From Petrolisthes cinctipes (lineage: Eukaryota; Arthropoda; Malacostraca; Decapoda; Porcellanidae): a stretch of 64,000 nucleotides of DNA. A program made the position numbers and the translations under genes. The DNA is taken from contig JAWQEG010000488.1 of the NCBI GenBank assembly GCA_033782935.1, forward strand, positions 1,550,001 to 1,614,000, written 5' to 3'. Position 1 is the first letter of the stretch. Each line of letters opens with the position of its first letter. The notes beneath the pieces are model-generated. The model saw nothing but the letters and a program-made list of their open reading frames with translations. It did not search any database and was not told the origin of the DNA. Positions 24,269 through 36,534 of the stretch are shown here, one piece after another.

Positions 24269-26434
24269 ATCTACAGATCGCTTCTAGGACCCAAAAATAT
24301 CGAATTTGAGGGTGTTTTGAGGTTGAATTTGGGATATAAACGGGTGCAGAAGATGCATACACATATTGACTTTGGTCACCTAAAATATCGATTTTCAGCA
24401 TGTTTTGGGCCTGTATTTTGAAAATTCTCCAACACGGAGTAGGCAAGTACAGATTGCTTCTGGGACCCCAAAATATCGAATTTTCGGGTGTTTTGAGCCT
24501 GAATTTGATATATAAACGGGTACAGAAGATGAATGCATATGTCGACTTTGGACACTTAAAATATCAATTTTTAGCATGTTTTGAGCCTATATTTTGGAAA
24601 CATTCTAGCACTGAGTAGGCATATACAGATCGTTTCTGGAACCCAAAAATATCGAATTTTCTGGTGTTTTGAGGTTGAATTTGGAATATAAACGAGTGCA
24701 GACGACGCATACATATATTGAATTTGGGCACCTAAAATATCGATTTTCAGCATGTTTTGGGCCTGTATCTGAGTAGGCATTTACAGATCGCTGCTGGGAC
24801 CCCAAAATATCGAATTTTCCGGTGTTTGGATCCTGAATTTGAGATATAAACGGGTACAGAAGATGCATGCATGTAGTATGTTTTGGGCCTGTATTTTGAA
24901 AATACTCTAACACGGAGTAGGCATGTACAGTTTGCTTCTGGGACCCCATAATATCGAATTTTCGGGTGTTTTGGGCCTTAATTTGAGATATCGACTTTGG
25001 GAACCTAAAATATCGATTTTCAGCATGTTTTGGGCCTGTATCTGAGTAGGCATGTACAGATCGTTTCTGGGACACCAAAATATCGAATTTTCGGGTGTTT
25101 GAAGCTTGAATTTGAGATATAAATGGGTACAGAAGATGCATGCACATATCGACTTTTGGGCACCTAAAATATCGATTTTCTGTATGATTTGGGCCTGTAT
25201 TTTAAAAATACTCTAACATCGAGTAGGAATGTACAGATCGCTTCTGGGACCCCAAAATATCGAATTTTCGGGTGTTTTGGTCCTGAATTTAAGATATCGA
25301 CTTTAGGCACCTAAAATATCGATTTTTAGCATGTTTTGGGCCTATATTTTGAAAATATTCTAGCACTGAGTAGGTATGTACAGATCGCTTCTGGGACCCC
25401 AAAATATCGAATTTTCGGGTGTTTTGAGCCTGAATTTGAGATATAAACGGGTACAGAAAATGCATTCACATATTGACTTTGGGCACCTAAAATATCGATT
25501 TTCAGCATGTTTTGGGCCTGTATTTTGAAAATACTCTTACACGGAGTAGGCATGTACAGTTCGCTTCTGGGACCCAAAAATATCGAATTTTCGCGTGTTC
25601 TGACCCTGAATTTGAGATATAAACAGGTACTGAAGATGCATGCACATATCGACTTTTGAGCACCTAATATATCGATTTTGAGCATGTTTTGGGTCTGTAT
25701 ATTGAAAACATTCTAACTAGGAGTAGGCATCTACAGATCTCTTCTAGGACCCAAAAATATCGAATTTTCCGGTGTTTTGAGGTTGAATTTGGGATATAAA
25801 CGGGTGCAGAATATGCATACACATATTGACTTTGGTCACCTAAAATATCGATTTTCAGCATGTTTTGGGCCTGTATTTTGAAAATACTCTAACACGGAGT
25901 AGGCAAGTACAGATTGCTTCTGGGACCCAAAAATATCGAATTTTCGGGTGTTCTGAGCCTGAATTTGAGATATAAACAGGTACTGAAGATGCATGCACAT
26001 ATCGACTTTTGAGCACCTAATATATCGATTTTGAGCATGTTTTGGGTCTGTATATTGAAAACATTCTAACTAGGAGTAGGCATCTACAGATCTCTTCTAG
26101 GACCCAAAAATATCGAATTTTCCGGTGTTTTGAGGTTGAATTTGGGATATAAACGGGTGCAGAATATGCATACACATATTGACTTTGGTCACCTAAAATA
26201 TCGATTTTCAGCATGTTTTGGGCCTGTATTTTGAAAATACTCTAACACGGAGTAGGCATGTACAGATCGCTTCTGGGACCCAAAAATATCGAATTTTCGG
26301 GTGTTCTGAGCCTGAATTTGAGATATAAACAGGTACTGAAGATCCATGCACATATCGACTTTTGAGCATCTAAAATATCGATTTTGAGCATGTTTTGGGT
26401 CTGTATATTGAAAACATTCTAACTAGGAGTAGGC
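24269..26434. repeat. 2,166-bp 13-mer HOR, copy 1
   Basis: Monomer spacings are 176, 176, 158, 144, 129, 177, 147, 176, 177, 176, 177, 176 and 177, summing to 2,166. From about 24,092 to 25,910 the sequence is nearly identical to 26,258-28,080. I noticed only three substitutions by eye: ACACCAAAAT or ACCCCAAAAT near 25.07/27.24 kb, ATATCGAC or ATATCAAC near 24.99/27.16 kb, and GACCCTG or GAGCCTG near 25.60/27.77 kb. This is among the youngest duplications in the window. Confidence 0.88.
25552..26257. repeat. 353-bp dimer in two tandem copies
   Basis: Starts at 25,552, 25,905 and 26,258 delimit two dimers of 177+176 bp. Both contain GAGCACCTAATATATCG, CATCTACAGATCTCTTC and TTTTCCGGTGTTTTGAGG with GTGCAGAATATGCATAC. 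The dimer occurs once in the equivalent place near 27.72-28.07 kb, so one copy was gained or lost after, or during, the 2,166-bp duplication. Confidence 0.82.
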
Positions 26435-28080
26435 ATCTACAGATCGCTTCTAGGACCCAAAAATATCGAATTTGAGGGTGTTTTGAGGTTGAATTTGGGA
26501 TATAAACGGGTGCAGAAGATGCATACACATATTGACTTTGGTCACCTAAAATATCGATTTTCAGCATGTTTTGGGCCTGTATTTTGAAAATTCTCCAACA
26601 CGGAGTAGGCAAGTACAGATTGCTTCTGGGACCCCAAAATATCGAATTTTCGGGTGTTTTGAGCCTGAATTTGATATATAAACGGGTACAGAAGATGAAT
26701 GCATATGTCGACTTTGGACACTTAAAATATCAATTTTTAGCATGTTTTGAGCCTATATTTTGGAAACATTCTAGCACTGAGTAGGCATATACAGATCGTT
26801 TCTGGAACCCAAAAATATCGAATTTTCTGGTGTTTTGAGGTTGAATTTGGAATATAAACGAGTGCAGACGACGCATACATATATTGAATTTGGGCACCTA
26901 AAATATCGATTTTCAGCATGTTTTGGGCCTGTATCTGAGTAGGCATTTACAGATCGCTGCTGGGACCCCAAAATATCGAATTTTCCGGTGTTTGGATCCT
27001 GAATTTGAGATATAAACGGGTACAGAAGATGCATGCATGTAGTATGTTTTGGGCCTGTATTTTGAAAATACTCTAACACGGAGTAGGCATGTACAGTTTG
27101 CTTCTGGGACCCCATAATATCGAATTTTCGGGTGTTTTGGGCCTTAATTTGAGATATCAACTTTGGGAACCTAAAATATCGATTTTCAGCATGTTTTGGG
27201 CCTGTATCTGAGTAGGCATGTACAGATCGTTTCTGGGACCCCAAAATATCGAATTTTCGGGTGTTTGAAGCTTGAATTTGAGATATAAATGGGTACAGAA
27301 GATGCATGCACATATCGACTTTTGGGCACCTAAAATATCGATTTTCTGTATGATTTGGGCCTGTATTTTAAAAATACTCTAACATCGAGTAGGAATGTAC
27401 AGATCGCTTCTGGGACCCCAAAATATCGAATTTTCGGGTGTTTTGGTCCTGAATTTAAGATATCGACTTTAGGCACCTAAAATATCGATTTTTAGCATGT
27501 TTTGGGCCTATATTTTGAAAATATTCTAGCACTGAGTAGGTATGTACAGATCGCTTCTGGGACCCCAAAATATCGAATTTTCGGGTGTTTTGAGCCTGAA
27601 TTTGAGATATAAACGGGTACAGAAAATGCATTCACATATTGACTTTGGGCACCTAAAATATCGATTTTCAGCATGTTTTGGGCCTGTATTTTGAAAATAC
27701 TCTTACACGGAGTAGGCATGTACAGTTCGCTTCTGGGACCCAAAAATATCGAATTTTCGCGTGTTCTGAGCCTGAATTTGAGATATAAACAGGTACTGAA
27801 GATGCATGCACATATCGACTTTTGAGCACCTAATATATCGATTTTGAGCATGTTTTGGGTCTGTATATTGAAAACATTCTAACTAGGAGTAGGCATCTAC
27901 AGATCTCTTCTAGGACCCAAAAATATCGAATTTTCCGGTGTTTTGAGGTTGAATTTGGGATATAAACGGGTGCAGAATATGCATACACATATTGACTTTG
28001 GTCACCTAAAATATCGATTTTCAGCATGTTTTGGGCCTGTATTTTGAAAATACTCTAACACGGAGTAGGCAAGTACAGAT
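26435..28080. repeat. 2,166-bp 13-mer HOR, copy 2 (incomplete)
   Basis: It follows copy 1 base for base apart from isolated substitutions. It leaves the pattern near 28,080, where GACCCCAAAATATCG with TTTTGAGCC replaces the GACCCAAAAATATCG with TTCTGAGCC of copy 1. The last four monomers of the 13-mer are therefore replaced by a different series. Confidence 0.82.
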
Positions 28081-28633
28081 TGCTTCTGGGACCCCAAAAT
28101 ATCGAATTTTCGGGTGTTTTGAGCCTGAATTTGAGATATAAATGGGTACAGAAGATGCATGCACATATCGACTTTTGGGCACCTAAAAGATCGATTTTCA
28201 GTATGTTTTGGGCCTGTATTTTGAAAATACTCTAACATGGAGTAGGAATGTACAGATCGCTTCTGGGACCCCAAAATATCGAATTTTCGGGTGTTTTGGG
28301 CCTGAATTTGAGATATCGACTTTAGGCACCTAAAATATCGATTTTTAGCATGTTTTGGGCCTATATTTTGAAAATATTCTAGCTCTGAGTAGGCATGTAC
28401 AGATCGCTTCTGGGACCCCAAAATATCGAATTTTCGGGTGTTTTGAGCCTGAATTTGAGATATAAACGGGTACAGAAAATGCATTCACATATTGACTTTG
28501 GGCACCTAAAATATCGATTTTCAGCATGTTCTGGGCCTGTATTTTGAAAATATTCTAACACGGAGTAGGCATGTACAGATCGCTTCTGGGACCCAAAAAT
28601 ATCGAATTTTCGGGTGTTCTGAGCCTGAATTTG
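27240..28633. repeat. Non-adjacent duplicated segment (offset 5,777 bp), copy 1
   Basis: About 1.4 kb match 33,017-34,410 at a constant offset of 5,777 bp. The match includes the ATATTCTAGCTCTGAGTAGG marker and the CATCTACAGATCTCTTC monomer with GTGCAGAATATGCATAC. The two copies are separated by other block II material instead of lying in tandem. Left edge approximate. Confidence 0.75.
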
Positions 28634-28740
28634 AGATATAAACAGGTACTGAAGATCCATGCACATATCGACTTTTGAGCATCTAAAATATCGATTTTGA
28701 GCATGTTTTGGGTCTGTATATTGAAAACATTCTAACTAGG

Positions 28741-28770
28741 AGTAGGCATCTACAGATCGTTTCTGGAACC
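28741..28770. repeat. Chimeric monomer junction
   Basis: AACTAGGAGTAGGCATC, normally followed by TACAGATCGCTTCTAGG, is here followed by TACAGATCGTTTCTGGAACC, which elsewhere follows GAGTAGGCATA. The switch lies within the shared TACAGATCG. Compared with the 24.27-24.62 kb arrangement, two monomers (about 352 bp) are skipped. Confidence 0.82.
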
Positions 28771-31700
28771 CAAAAATATCGAATTTTCTGGTGTTTTGAG
28801 GTTGAATTTGGAATATAAACGAGTGCAGACGACGCATACATATATTGAATTTGGGCACCTAAAATATCGATTTTCAGCATGTTTTGGGCCTGTATCTGAG
28901 TAGGCATTTACAGATCGCTTCTGGGACCCCAAAATATCGAATTTTCCGGTGTTTGGATCCTGAATTTGAGATATAAACGGGTACAGAAGATGCATGCATG
29001 TAGTATGTTTTGGGCCTGTATTTTGAAAATACTCTAACACGGAGTAGGCATGTACAGTTTGCTTCTGGGACCCCATAATATCGAATTTTCGGGTGTTTTG
29101 GGCCTTAATTTGAGATATCGACTTTGGGCACCTAAAATATCGATTTTCAGCATGTTTTGGGCCTGTATCTGAGTAGGCATGTACAGATCGTTTCTGGGAC
29201 CCCAAAATATCGAATTTTCGGGTGTTTGGAGCTTGAATTTGAGATATAAATGGGTACAGAAGATGCATGCACATATCGACTTTTGGGCACCTAAAATATC
29301 GATTTTCTGTATGATTTGGGCCTGTATTTTAAAAATACTCTAACATCGAGTAGGAATGTACAGATCGCTTCTGGGACCCCAAAATATCGAATTTTCGGGT
29401 GTTTTGGTCCTGAATTTGAGATATCGACTTTAGGCACCTAAAATATCGATTTTTAGCATGTTTTGGGCCTATATTTTGAAAATATTCTAGCACTGAGTAG
29501 GTATGTACAGATCGCTTCTGGGACCCCAAAATATCGAATTTTCGGGTGTTTTGAGCCTGAATTTGAGATATAAACGGGTACAGAAAATGCATTCACATAT
29601 TGACTTTGGGCACCTAAAATATCGATTATCAGCATGTTTTGGGCCTGTATTTTGAAAATACTCTTACACGGAGTAGGCATGTACAGTTCGCTTCTGGGAC
29701 CCAAAAATATCGAATTTTCGCGTGTTCTGAGCCTGAATTTGAGATATAAACAGGTACTGAAGATGCATGCACATATCGACTTTTGAGCACCTAATATATC
29801 GATTTTGAGCATGTTTTGGGTCTGTATATTGAAAACATTCTAACTAGGAGTAGGCATCTACAGATCTCTTCTAGGACCCAAAAATATCGAATTTTCGGGT
29901 GTTTTGAGGTTGAATTTGGGATATAAACGGGTGCAGAATATGCATACACATATTGACTTTGGTCACCTAAAATCTCGATTTTCAGCATGTTTTGGGCCTG
30001 TATTTTGAAAATACTCTAACACGGAGTAGGCAAGCACAGATTGCTTCTGGGACCCCAAAATATCGAATTTTCGGGTGTTTGGAGCCTGAATTTGAGATAT
30101 AAATGGGTACAGAAGATGCATGCACATATCGACTTTTGGGCACCTAAAATATCGATTTTCTGTATGTTTTGGGCCTGTATTTTGAAAATACTCTAACATG
30201 GATTAGGAATGTACAGATCGCTTCTGGGACCCCAAAATATCGAATTTTCGGGTGTTTTGGGCCTGAATTTGAGATATCGACTTTAGGCACCTAAAATATC
30301 GATTTTTAGCATGTTTAGGGCCTATATTTTGAAAATATTCTAGCTCTGAGTAGGCATGTACAGATCGCTTCTGGGACCCCAAAATATCGAATTTTCGGGT
30401 GTTTTGAGCCTGAATTTGAGATATAAACGGGTACAGAAAATGCATTCACATATTGACTTTGGGCACCTAAAATATCGATTTTCAGCATGTTTTGGGCCTG
30501 TATTTTGAAAATACTCTAACACGGAGTAGGCATGTACAGATCGCTTCTGAGACCCAAAAATATCGAATTTTCGGGTGTTCTGAGCCTGAATTTGAGATAT
30601 AAACAGGTACTGAAGATCCATGCACATATCGACTTTTGAGCATCTAAAATATCGATTTTGAGCATGTTTTGGGTCTGTATATTGAAAACATTCTAACTAG
30701 GAGTAGGCATCTACAGATCGCTTCTAAGACCCAAAAATATCGAATTTGCGGGTGTTTTGAGGTTGAATTTGGGATATAAACGGGTGCAGAAGATGCATAC
30801 ACATATTGACTTTGGTCAACTAAAATATCGATTTTCAGCATGTTTTGGGCCTGTATTTTGAAAATTCTCAAACACGAAGTAGGCAAGTACAGATTGCTTC
30901 TGGGACCCCAAAATATCGAATTTTCGGGTGTTTGGAGCCTGAATTTGAGATATAAACGGGTACAGAAGATGCATCCACATATCGACTTTTGGGCACCTAA
31001 AAGATCGATTTTCAGTATGTTTTGGGCCTGTATATTGAAAATACTCTAACACGGAGTAGGCATGTACAGATCGCTTCTGGGACCCCAAAATATCGAATTT
31101 TCGGGTGTTTTGGGCCTGAATTTGAGATATCGACTTTAGGCACTTAAAATATCGATTTTTAGCATGTTTTGGGCCTGTATCTGAGTAGGCATGTACAGAT
31201 CGCTTCTTGGACCCCAAAATATCGAATTTTCGGGTGTTTTGAGCCTGAATTTGAGATATAAATGGGTACAGAAGATGCATGCACATATCGACTTTTGGGC
31301 ACCTAAAATATCGATTTTCTGTATGTTTTGGGCCTGTATTTTGAAAATACTCTAACATGGAGTAGGAATGTACAGATCACTTCTGGGACCCCAAAATATC
31401 GAATTTTCGGGTGTTTTGGGCCTGAATTTGAGATATCGACTTTAGGCACCTAAAATATCGATTTTCAGCATGTTTTGGGCCTGTATTTTTAAAATACTCT
31501 AACACGGAGTAGGCATGTACAGATCGCTTCTGGGACCCAAAAATATCGAATTTTCGTGTGTTCTGAGCCTGAATTTGAGATATAAACAGGTACTGAAGAT
31601 GCATGCACATATCGACTTTTGAGCACCTAATATATCGATTTTGAGCATGTTTTGGGTCTGTATCTTGAAAACATTCTAACTAGGAGTAGGCATCTACAGA

Positions 31701-33016
31701 TCGCTTCTAGGACCCAAAAATACCGAATTTTAGGGTGTTTTGAGGTTGAATTTGGGATATAAACGGGTGCAGAATATGCATACACATATTGACTTTGGTC
31801 ACCTAAAATATCGATTTTTAGCATGTTTTGGGCCTGTATTTTGAAAATACTCTAACACGGAGTAAGCAAGCACAGATTGCTTCTGGGACCCCAAAATATC
31901 GAGTTTTCGGGTGTTTGGAGCCAGAATTTGAGATATAAATGGGTACAGAAGATGCATGCACATATCGACTTTTGGGCACCTAAAATATCGATTTTCTGTA
32001 TGTTTTGGGCCTGTATTTTGAAAATACTCTAACATGGAGTAGGAATGCACAGATCGCTTCTGGGACCCCAAAATATCGAATTTTCGGGTGTTTTGGTCCT
32101 GAATTTGAGATATCGACTTTAGGCACCTAAAATATCGATTTTTAGCATGTTTTGGGCCTATATTTTGAAAATATTCTAGCACTGAGTAGGCATGTACAGA
32201 TCGCTTCTGGGACCCCAAAATATCGAATTTTCGGGTGTTTTTGAGCCTCAATTTGAGATATAAACGGGTACAGAAAATGCATTCACATATTGACTTTGGG
32301 CACCTAAAATATCGATTTTCAGCATGTTTTGGGCCTGTATTTTGAAAATACTCTAACACGGAGTAGGCATGTACAGATCGCTTCTGGGACCCAAAAATAT
32401 CGAATTTTTGCGTGTTCTGAGCCTGAATTTGAGATATAAACAGGTACTGAAGATCCATGCACATATCGACTTTTGAGCATCTAAAATATCGATTTTGAGC
32501 ATGTTTTGGGTCTGTATATTGAAAACATTCTAACTAGGAGTAGGCATCTACAGATCGCTTCTAGGACCCAAAAATATCGAATTTTCGGGTGTTTTGAGGT
32601 TGAATTTGGGATATAAACGGGTGCAGAAGATGCATACACATATTGACTTTGGTCACCTAAAATATCGATTTTCAGCATGTTTTGGGCCTGTATTTTGAAA
32701 ATTCTCCAACACGGAGTAGGCAAGTACAGATTGCTTCTGGGACCCCAAAATATCGAATTTTCGGGTGTTTGGAGCCTGAATTTGAGATATAAACGGGTAC
32801 AGAAGATGCATGCATGTAGTATGTTTTGGGCCTGTATTTTGAAAATACTCTAACACGGAGTAGGCATGTACAGTTTGCTTCTGGGACCCCATAATATCGA
32901 ATTTTCGGGTGTTTTGGGCCTTAATTTGAGATATCGACTTTGGGCACCTAAAATATCGATTTTCAGCATGTGTTGGGCATGCATCTGAGTAGGCATGTAC
33001 AGATCGTTTCTGAGAC

Positions 33017-34410
33017 CCCAAAATATCGAATTTTCGGGTGTTTGGAGCTTGAATTTGAGATATAAATGGGTACAGAAGATGCATGCACATATCGACTTTT
33101 GGGCACCTAAAATATCGATTTTCTGTATGATTTGGGCCTGTATTTTAAAAATACTCTAACATCGAGTAGGAATGTACAGATCGCTTCTGGGACCCCAAAA
33201 TATCGAATTTTCGGGTGTTTTGGTCCTGAATTTGAGATATCGACTTTAGGCACCTAAAATATCAATTTTTAGCATGTTTTGGGCCTATATTTTGAAAATA
33301 TTCTAGCACTGAGTAGGTATGTACAGATCGCTTCTGGGACCCCAAAATATCGAATTTTCGGGTGTTTTGAGCCTGAATTTGAGATATAAACGGGTACAGA
33401 AAATGCATTCACATATTGACTTTGGGCACCTAAAATATCGATTTTCAGCATGTTTTGGGCCTGTATTTTGAAAATACTCTTACACGGAGTAGGCATGTAC
33501 AGTTCGGTTCTGGGACCCAAAAATATCGAATTTTCGCGTGTTCTGAGCCTGAATTTGAGATATAAACAGGTACTGAAGATGCATGCACATATCGACTTTT
33601 GAGCACCTAATATATCGATTTTGAGCATGTTTTGGGTCTGTATATTGAAAACATTCTAACTAGGAGTAGGCATCTACAGATCTCTTCTAGGACCCAAAAA
33701 TATCGAATTTTCCGGTGTTTTGAGGTTGAATTTGGGATATAAACGGGTGCAGAATATGCATACACATATTGACTTTGGTCACCTAAAATATCGATTTTCA
33801 GCATGTTTTGGGCCTGTATTTTGAAAATACTCTAACACGGAGTAGGCAAGTACAGATTGCTTCTGGGACCCCAAAATATCGAATTTTCGGGTGTTTTGAG
33901 CCTGAATTTGAGATATAAATGGGTACAGAAGATGCATGCACATATCGACTTTTGGGCACCTAAAAGATCGATTTTCAGTATGTTTTGGGCCTGTATTTTG
34001 AAAATACTCTAACATGGAGTAGGAATGTACAGATCGCTTCTGGGACCCCAAAATATCGAATTTTCGGGTGTTTTGGGCCTGAATTTGAGATATCGACTTT
34101 AGGCACCTAAAATATCGATTTTTAGCATGTTTTGGGCCTATATTTTGAAAATATTCTAGCTCTGAGTAGGCATGTACAGATCGCTTCTGGGACCCCAAAA
34201 TATCGAATTTTCGGGTGTTTTGAGCCTGAATTTGAGATATAAACGGGTACAGAAAATGCATTCACATATTGACTTTGGGCACCTAAAATATCGATTTTCA
34301 GCATGTTTTGGGCCTGTATTTTGAAAATACTCTAACACGGAGTAGGCATGTACAGATCGCTTCTGGGACCTAAAAATATCGAATTTTCGGGTGTTCTGAG
34401 CCTGAATTTG
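33017..34410. repeat. Non-adjacent duplicated segment (offset 5,777 bp), copy 2
   Basis: Partner of 27,240-28,633. It ends exactly where a chimeric monomer begins (CCTGAATTTG followed by GAATATAAACGAG at 34,401-34,420). Private differences include ATATCAATTTTTAGC near 33.26 kb and CAGTTCGGTTCTGG near 33.5 kb. Confidence 0.75.
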
Positions 34411-34420
34411 GAATATAAAC
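34401..34420. repeat. Chimeric monomer junction
   Basis: The left part belongs to the subfamily with GTGTTCTGAGCCTGAATTTG, which elsewhere continues AGATATAAACAGG. The right part, GAATATAAACGAGTGCAG, belongs to the subfamily normally preceded by TTTTGAGGTTGAATTTG. The shared GAATTTG is where the exchange must lie. The join is in register, as expected for homologous exchange between subfamilies. Confidence 0.85.
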
Positions 34421-35886
34421 GAGTGCAGACGACGCATACATATATTGAATTTGGGCACCTAAAATATCGATTTTCAGCATGTTTTGGGCCTGTATCTGAG
34501 TAGGCATTTACAGATCGCTTCTGGGACCCCAAAATATCGAATTTTCCGGTGTTTGGATCCTGAATTTGAGATATAAACGGGTACAGAAGATGCATGCATG
34601 TAGTATGTTTTGGGCCTGTATTTTGAAAATACTCTAACACGGAGTAGGCATGTACAGTTTGCTTCTGGGACCCCATAATATCGAATTTTCGGGTGTTTTG
34701 GGCCTTAATTTGAGATATCGACTTTGGGAACCTAAAATATCGATTTTCAGCATGTTTTGGGCCTGTATCTGAGTAGGCATGTACAGATCGTTTCTGGGAC
34801 CCCAAAATATCGAATTTTCGGGTGTTTGGAGCTTGAATTTGAGATATAAATGGGTACAGAAGATGCATGCACATATCGACTTTTGGGCACCTAAAATATC
34901 GATTTTCTGTATGATTTGGGCCTGTATTTTAAAAATACTCTAACATCGAGTAGGAATGTACAGATCGCTTCTGGGACCCCAAAATATCGAATTTTCGGGT
35001 GTTTTGGTCCTTAATTTGAGATATCGACTTTAGGCACCTAAAATATCGATTTTTAGCATGTTTTGGGCCTATATTTTGAAAATATTCTAGCACTGAGTAG
35101 GTATGTACAGATCGCTTCTGGGACCCCAAAATATCGAATTTTCGGGTGTTTTGAGCCAGAATTTGATATATAAACGGGTACAGAAGATGAATGCACATGT
35201 CGGCATTGGACACTTAAAATATCAATTTTTAGCATGTTTTGAGCCTATATTTTGGAAACATTCTAGCACTGAGTAGGCATATACAGATCGTTTCTGGAAC
35301 CCAAAAATATCGAATTTTCTGGTGTTTTGAGGTTGAATTTGGAATATAAACGAGTGCAGAAGACTCATACATATATTGAATTTGGGCACCTAAAATATCG
35401 ATTTTCAGCATGTTTTGGGCCTGTATCTGAGTAGGCATTTACAGATCGCTTCTGGGACCCCAAAATATCGAATTTTCCGGTGTTTGGATCCTGAATTTGA
35501 GATATAAACGGGTACAGAAGATGCATGCATGTAGTATGTTTTGGGCCTGTATTTTGAAAATACTCTAACACGGAGTAGGCATGTACAGTTTGCTTCTGGG
35601 ACACCATAATATCGAATTTTCGGGTGTTTTGGGCCTTAATTTGAGATATCGACTTTGGGCTCCTAAAATATCGATTTTCAGCTTGTTTTGGGCCTGTATC
35701 TGAGTAGGCATGTACAGATCGTCTCTGGGACCCCAAAATATCGAATTTTCAGGTGTTTGGAGCTTGAATTTGAGATATAAATGGGTACAGAAGATGCATG
35801 CACATATCGACTTTTGGGCACCTAAAATATCGATTTTCTGTTTGTTTTGGGCCTGTATTTTGAAAATACTCTAACATGGAGTAGGA

Positions 35887-36534
35887 ATGTACAGATCGCT
35901 TCTGGGACCCCAAAATATCGAATTTTCGGGTGTTTTGGGCCTGAATTTGAGATATCGACTTTAGGCACCTAAAATATCGATTTTCAGCATGTTTTGGGCC
36001 TGTATTTTTTAAAATACTCTAACACGGAGTAGGCATGTACAGATCGCTTCTGGGACCCCAAAATATCGAATTTTCGGGTGTTCTGAGACTGAATTTGAGA
36101 TATGAACAGGTACTGAAGATGCATGCACATATCGACTTTGAGCACCTAATATATCGATTTTGAGCATGTTTTGGGTCTGTATATTGAAAACATTCTAACT
36201 AGGAGTAGGCATCTACAGATCGCTTCTGGGACCCCAAAATATCGAATTTTCGGGTGTTTTGGGCCTGAATTTGAGATATCGACTTTAGGCACCTAAAATA
36301 TCGATTTTCAGCATGTTTTGGGCCTGTATTTTTAAAATACTCTAACACGGAGTAGGCATGTACAGATCGCTTCTGGGACCCCAAAATATCGAATTTTCGG
36401 GTGTTCTGAGCCTGAATTTGAGATATAAACAGGTACTGAAGATGCATGCACATATCGACTTTTGAGCACCTAATATATCGATTTTGAGCATGTTTTGGGT
36501 CTGTATATTGAAAACATTCTAACTAGGAGTAGGC
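35887..36534. repeat. 324-bp dimer in two tandem copies
   Basis: Starts at 35,887, 36,035, 36,211, 36,358 and 36,535 give spacings of 148, 176, 147 and 177. Both copies pair a 29-bp-deletion monomer (GACTTTAGGCACC, then TATTTTTTAAAATAC or TATTTTTAAAATAC) with a monomer carrying TTCTGAG and GAGCACCTAATATATCG. The first copy has GAGACTG and GATATGAACAGG; the second has GAGCCTG and GATATAAACAGG. Confidence 0.82.

Noticed and set aside
24092..28080. Assembly error as the explanation for nearly identical duplications
   Set aside because: It cannot be excluded from sequence alone, but the copies carry private substitutions and different neighbours, which favours real duplications. Spanning long reads would decide.
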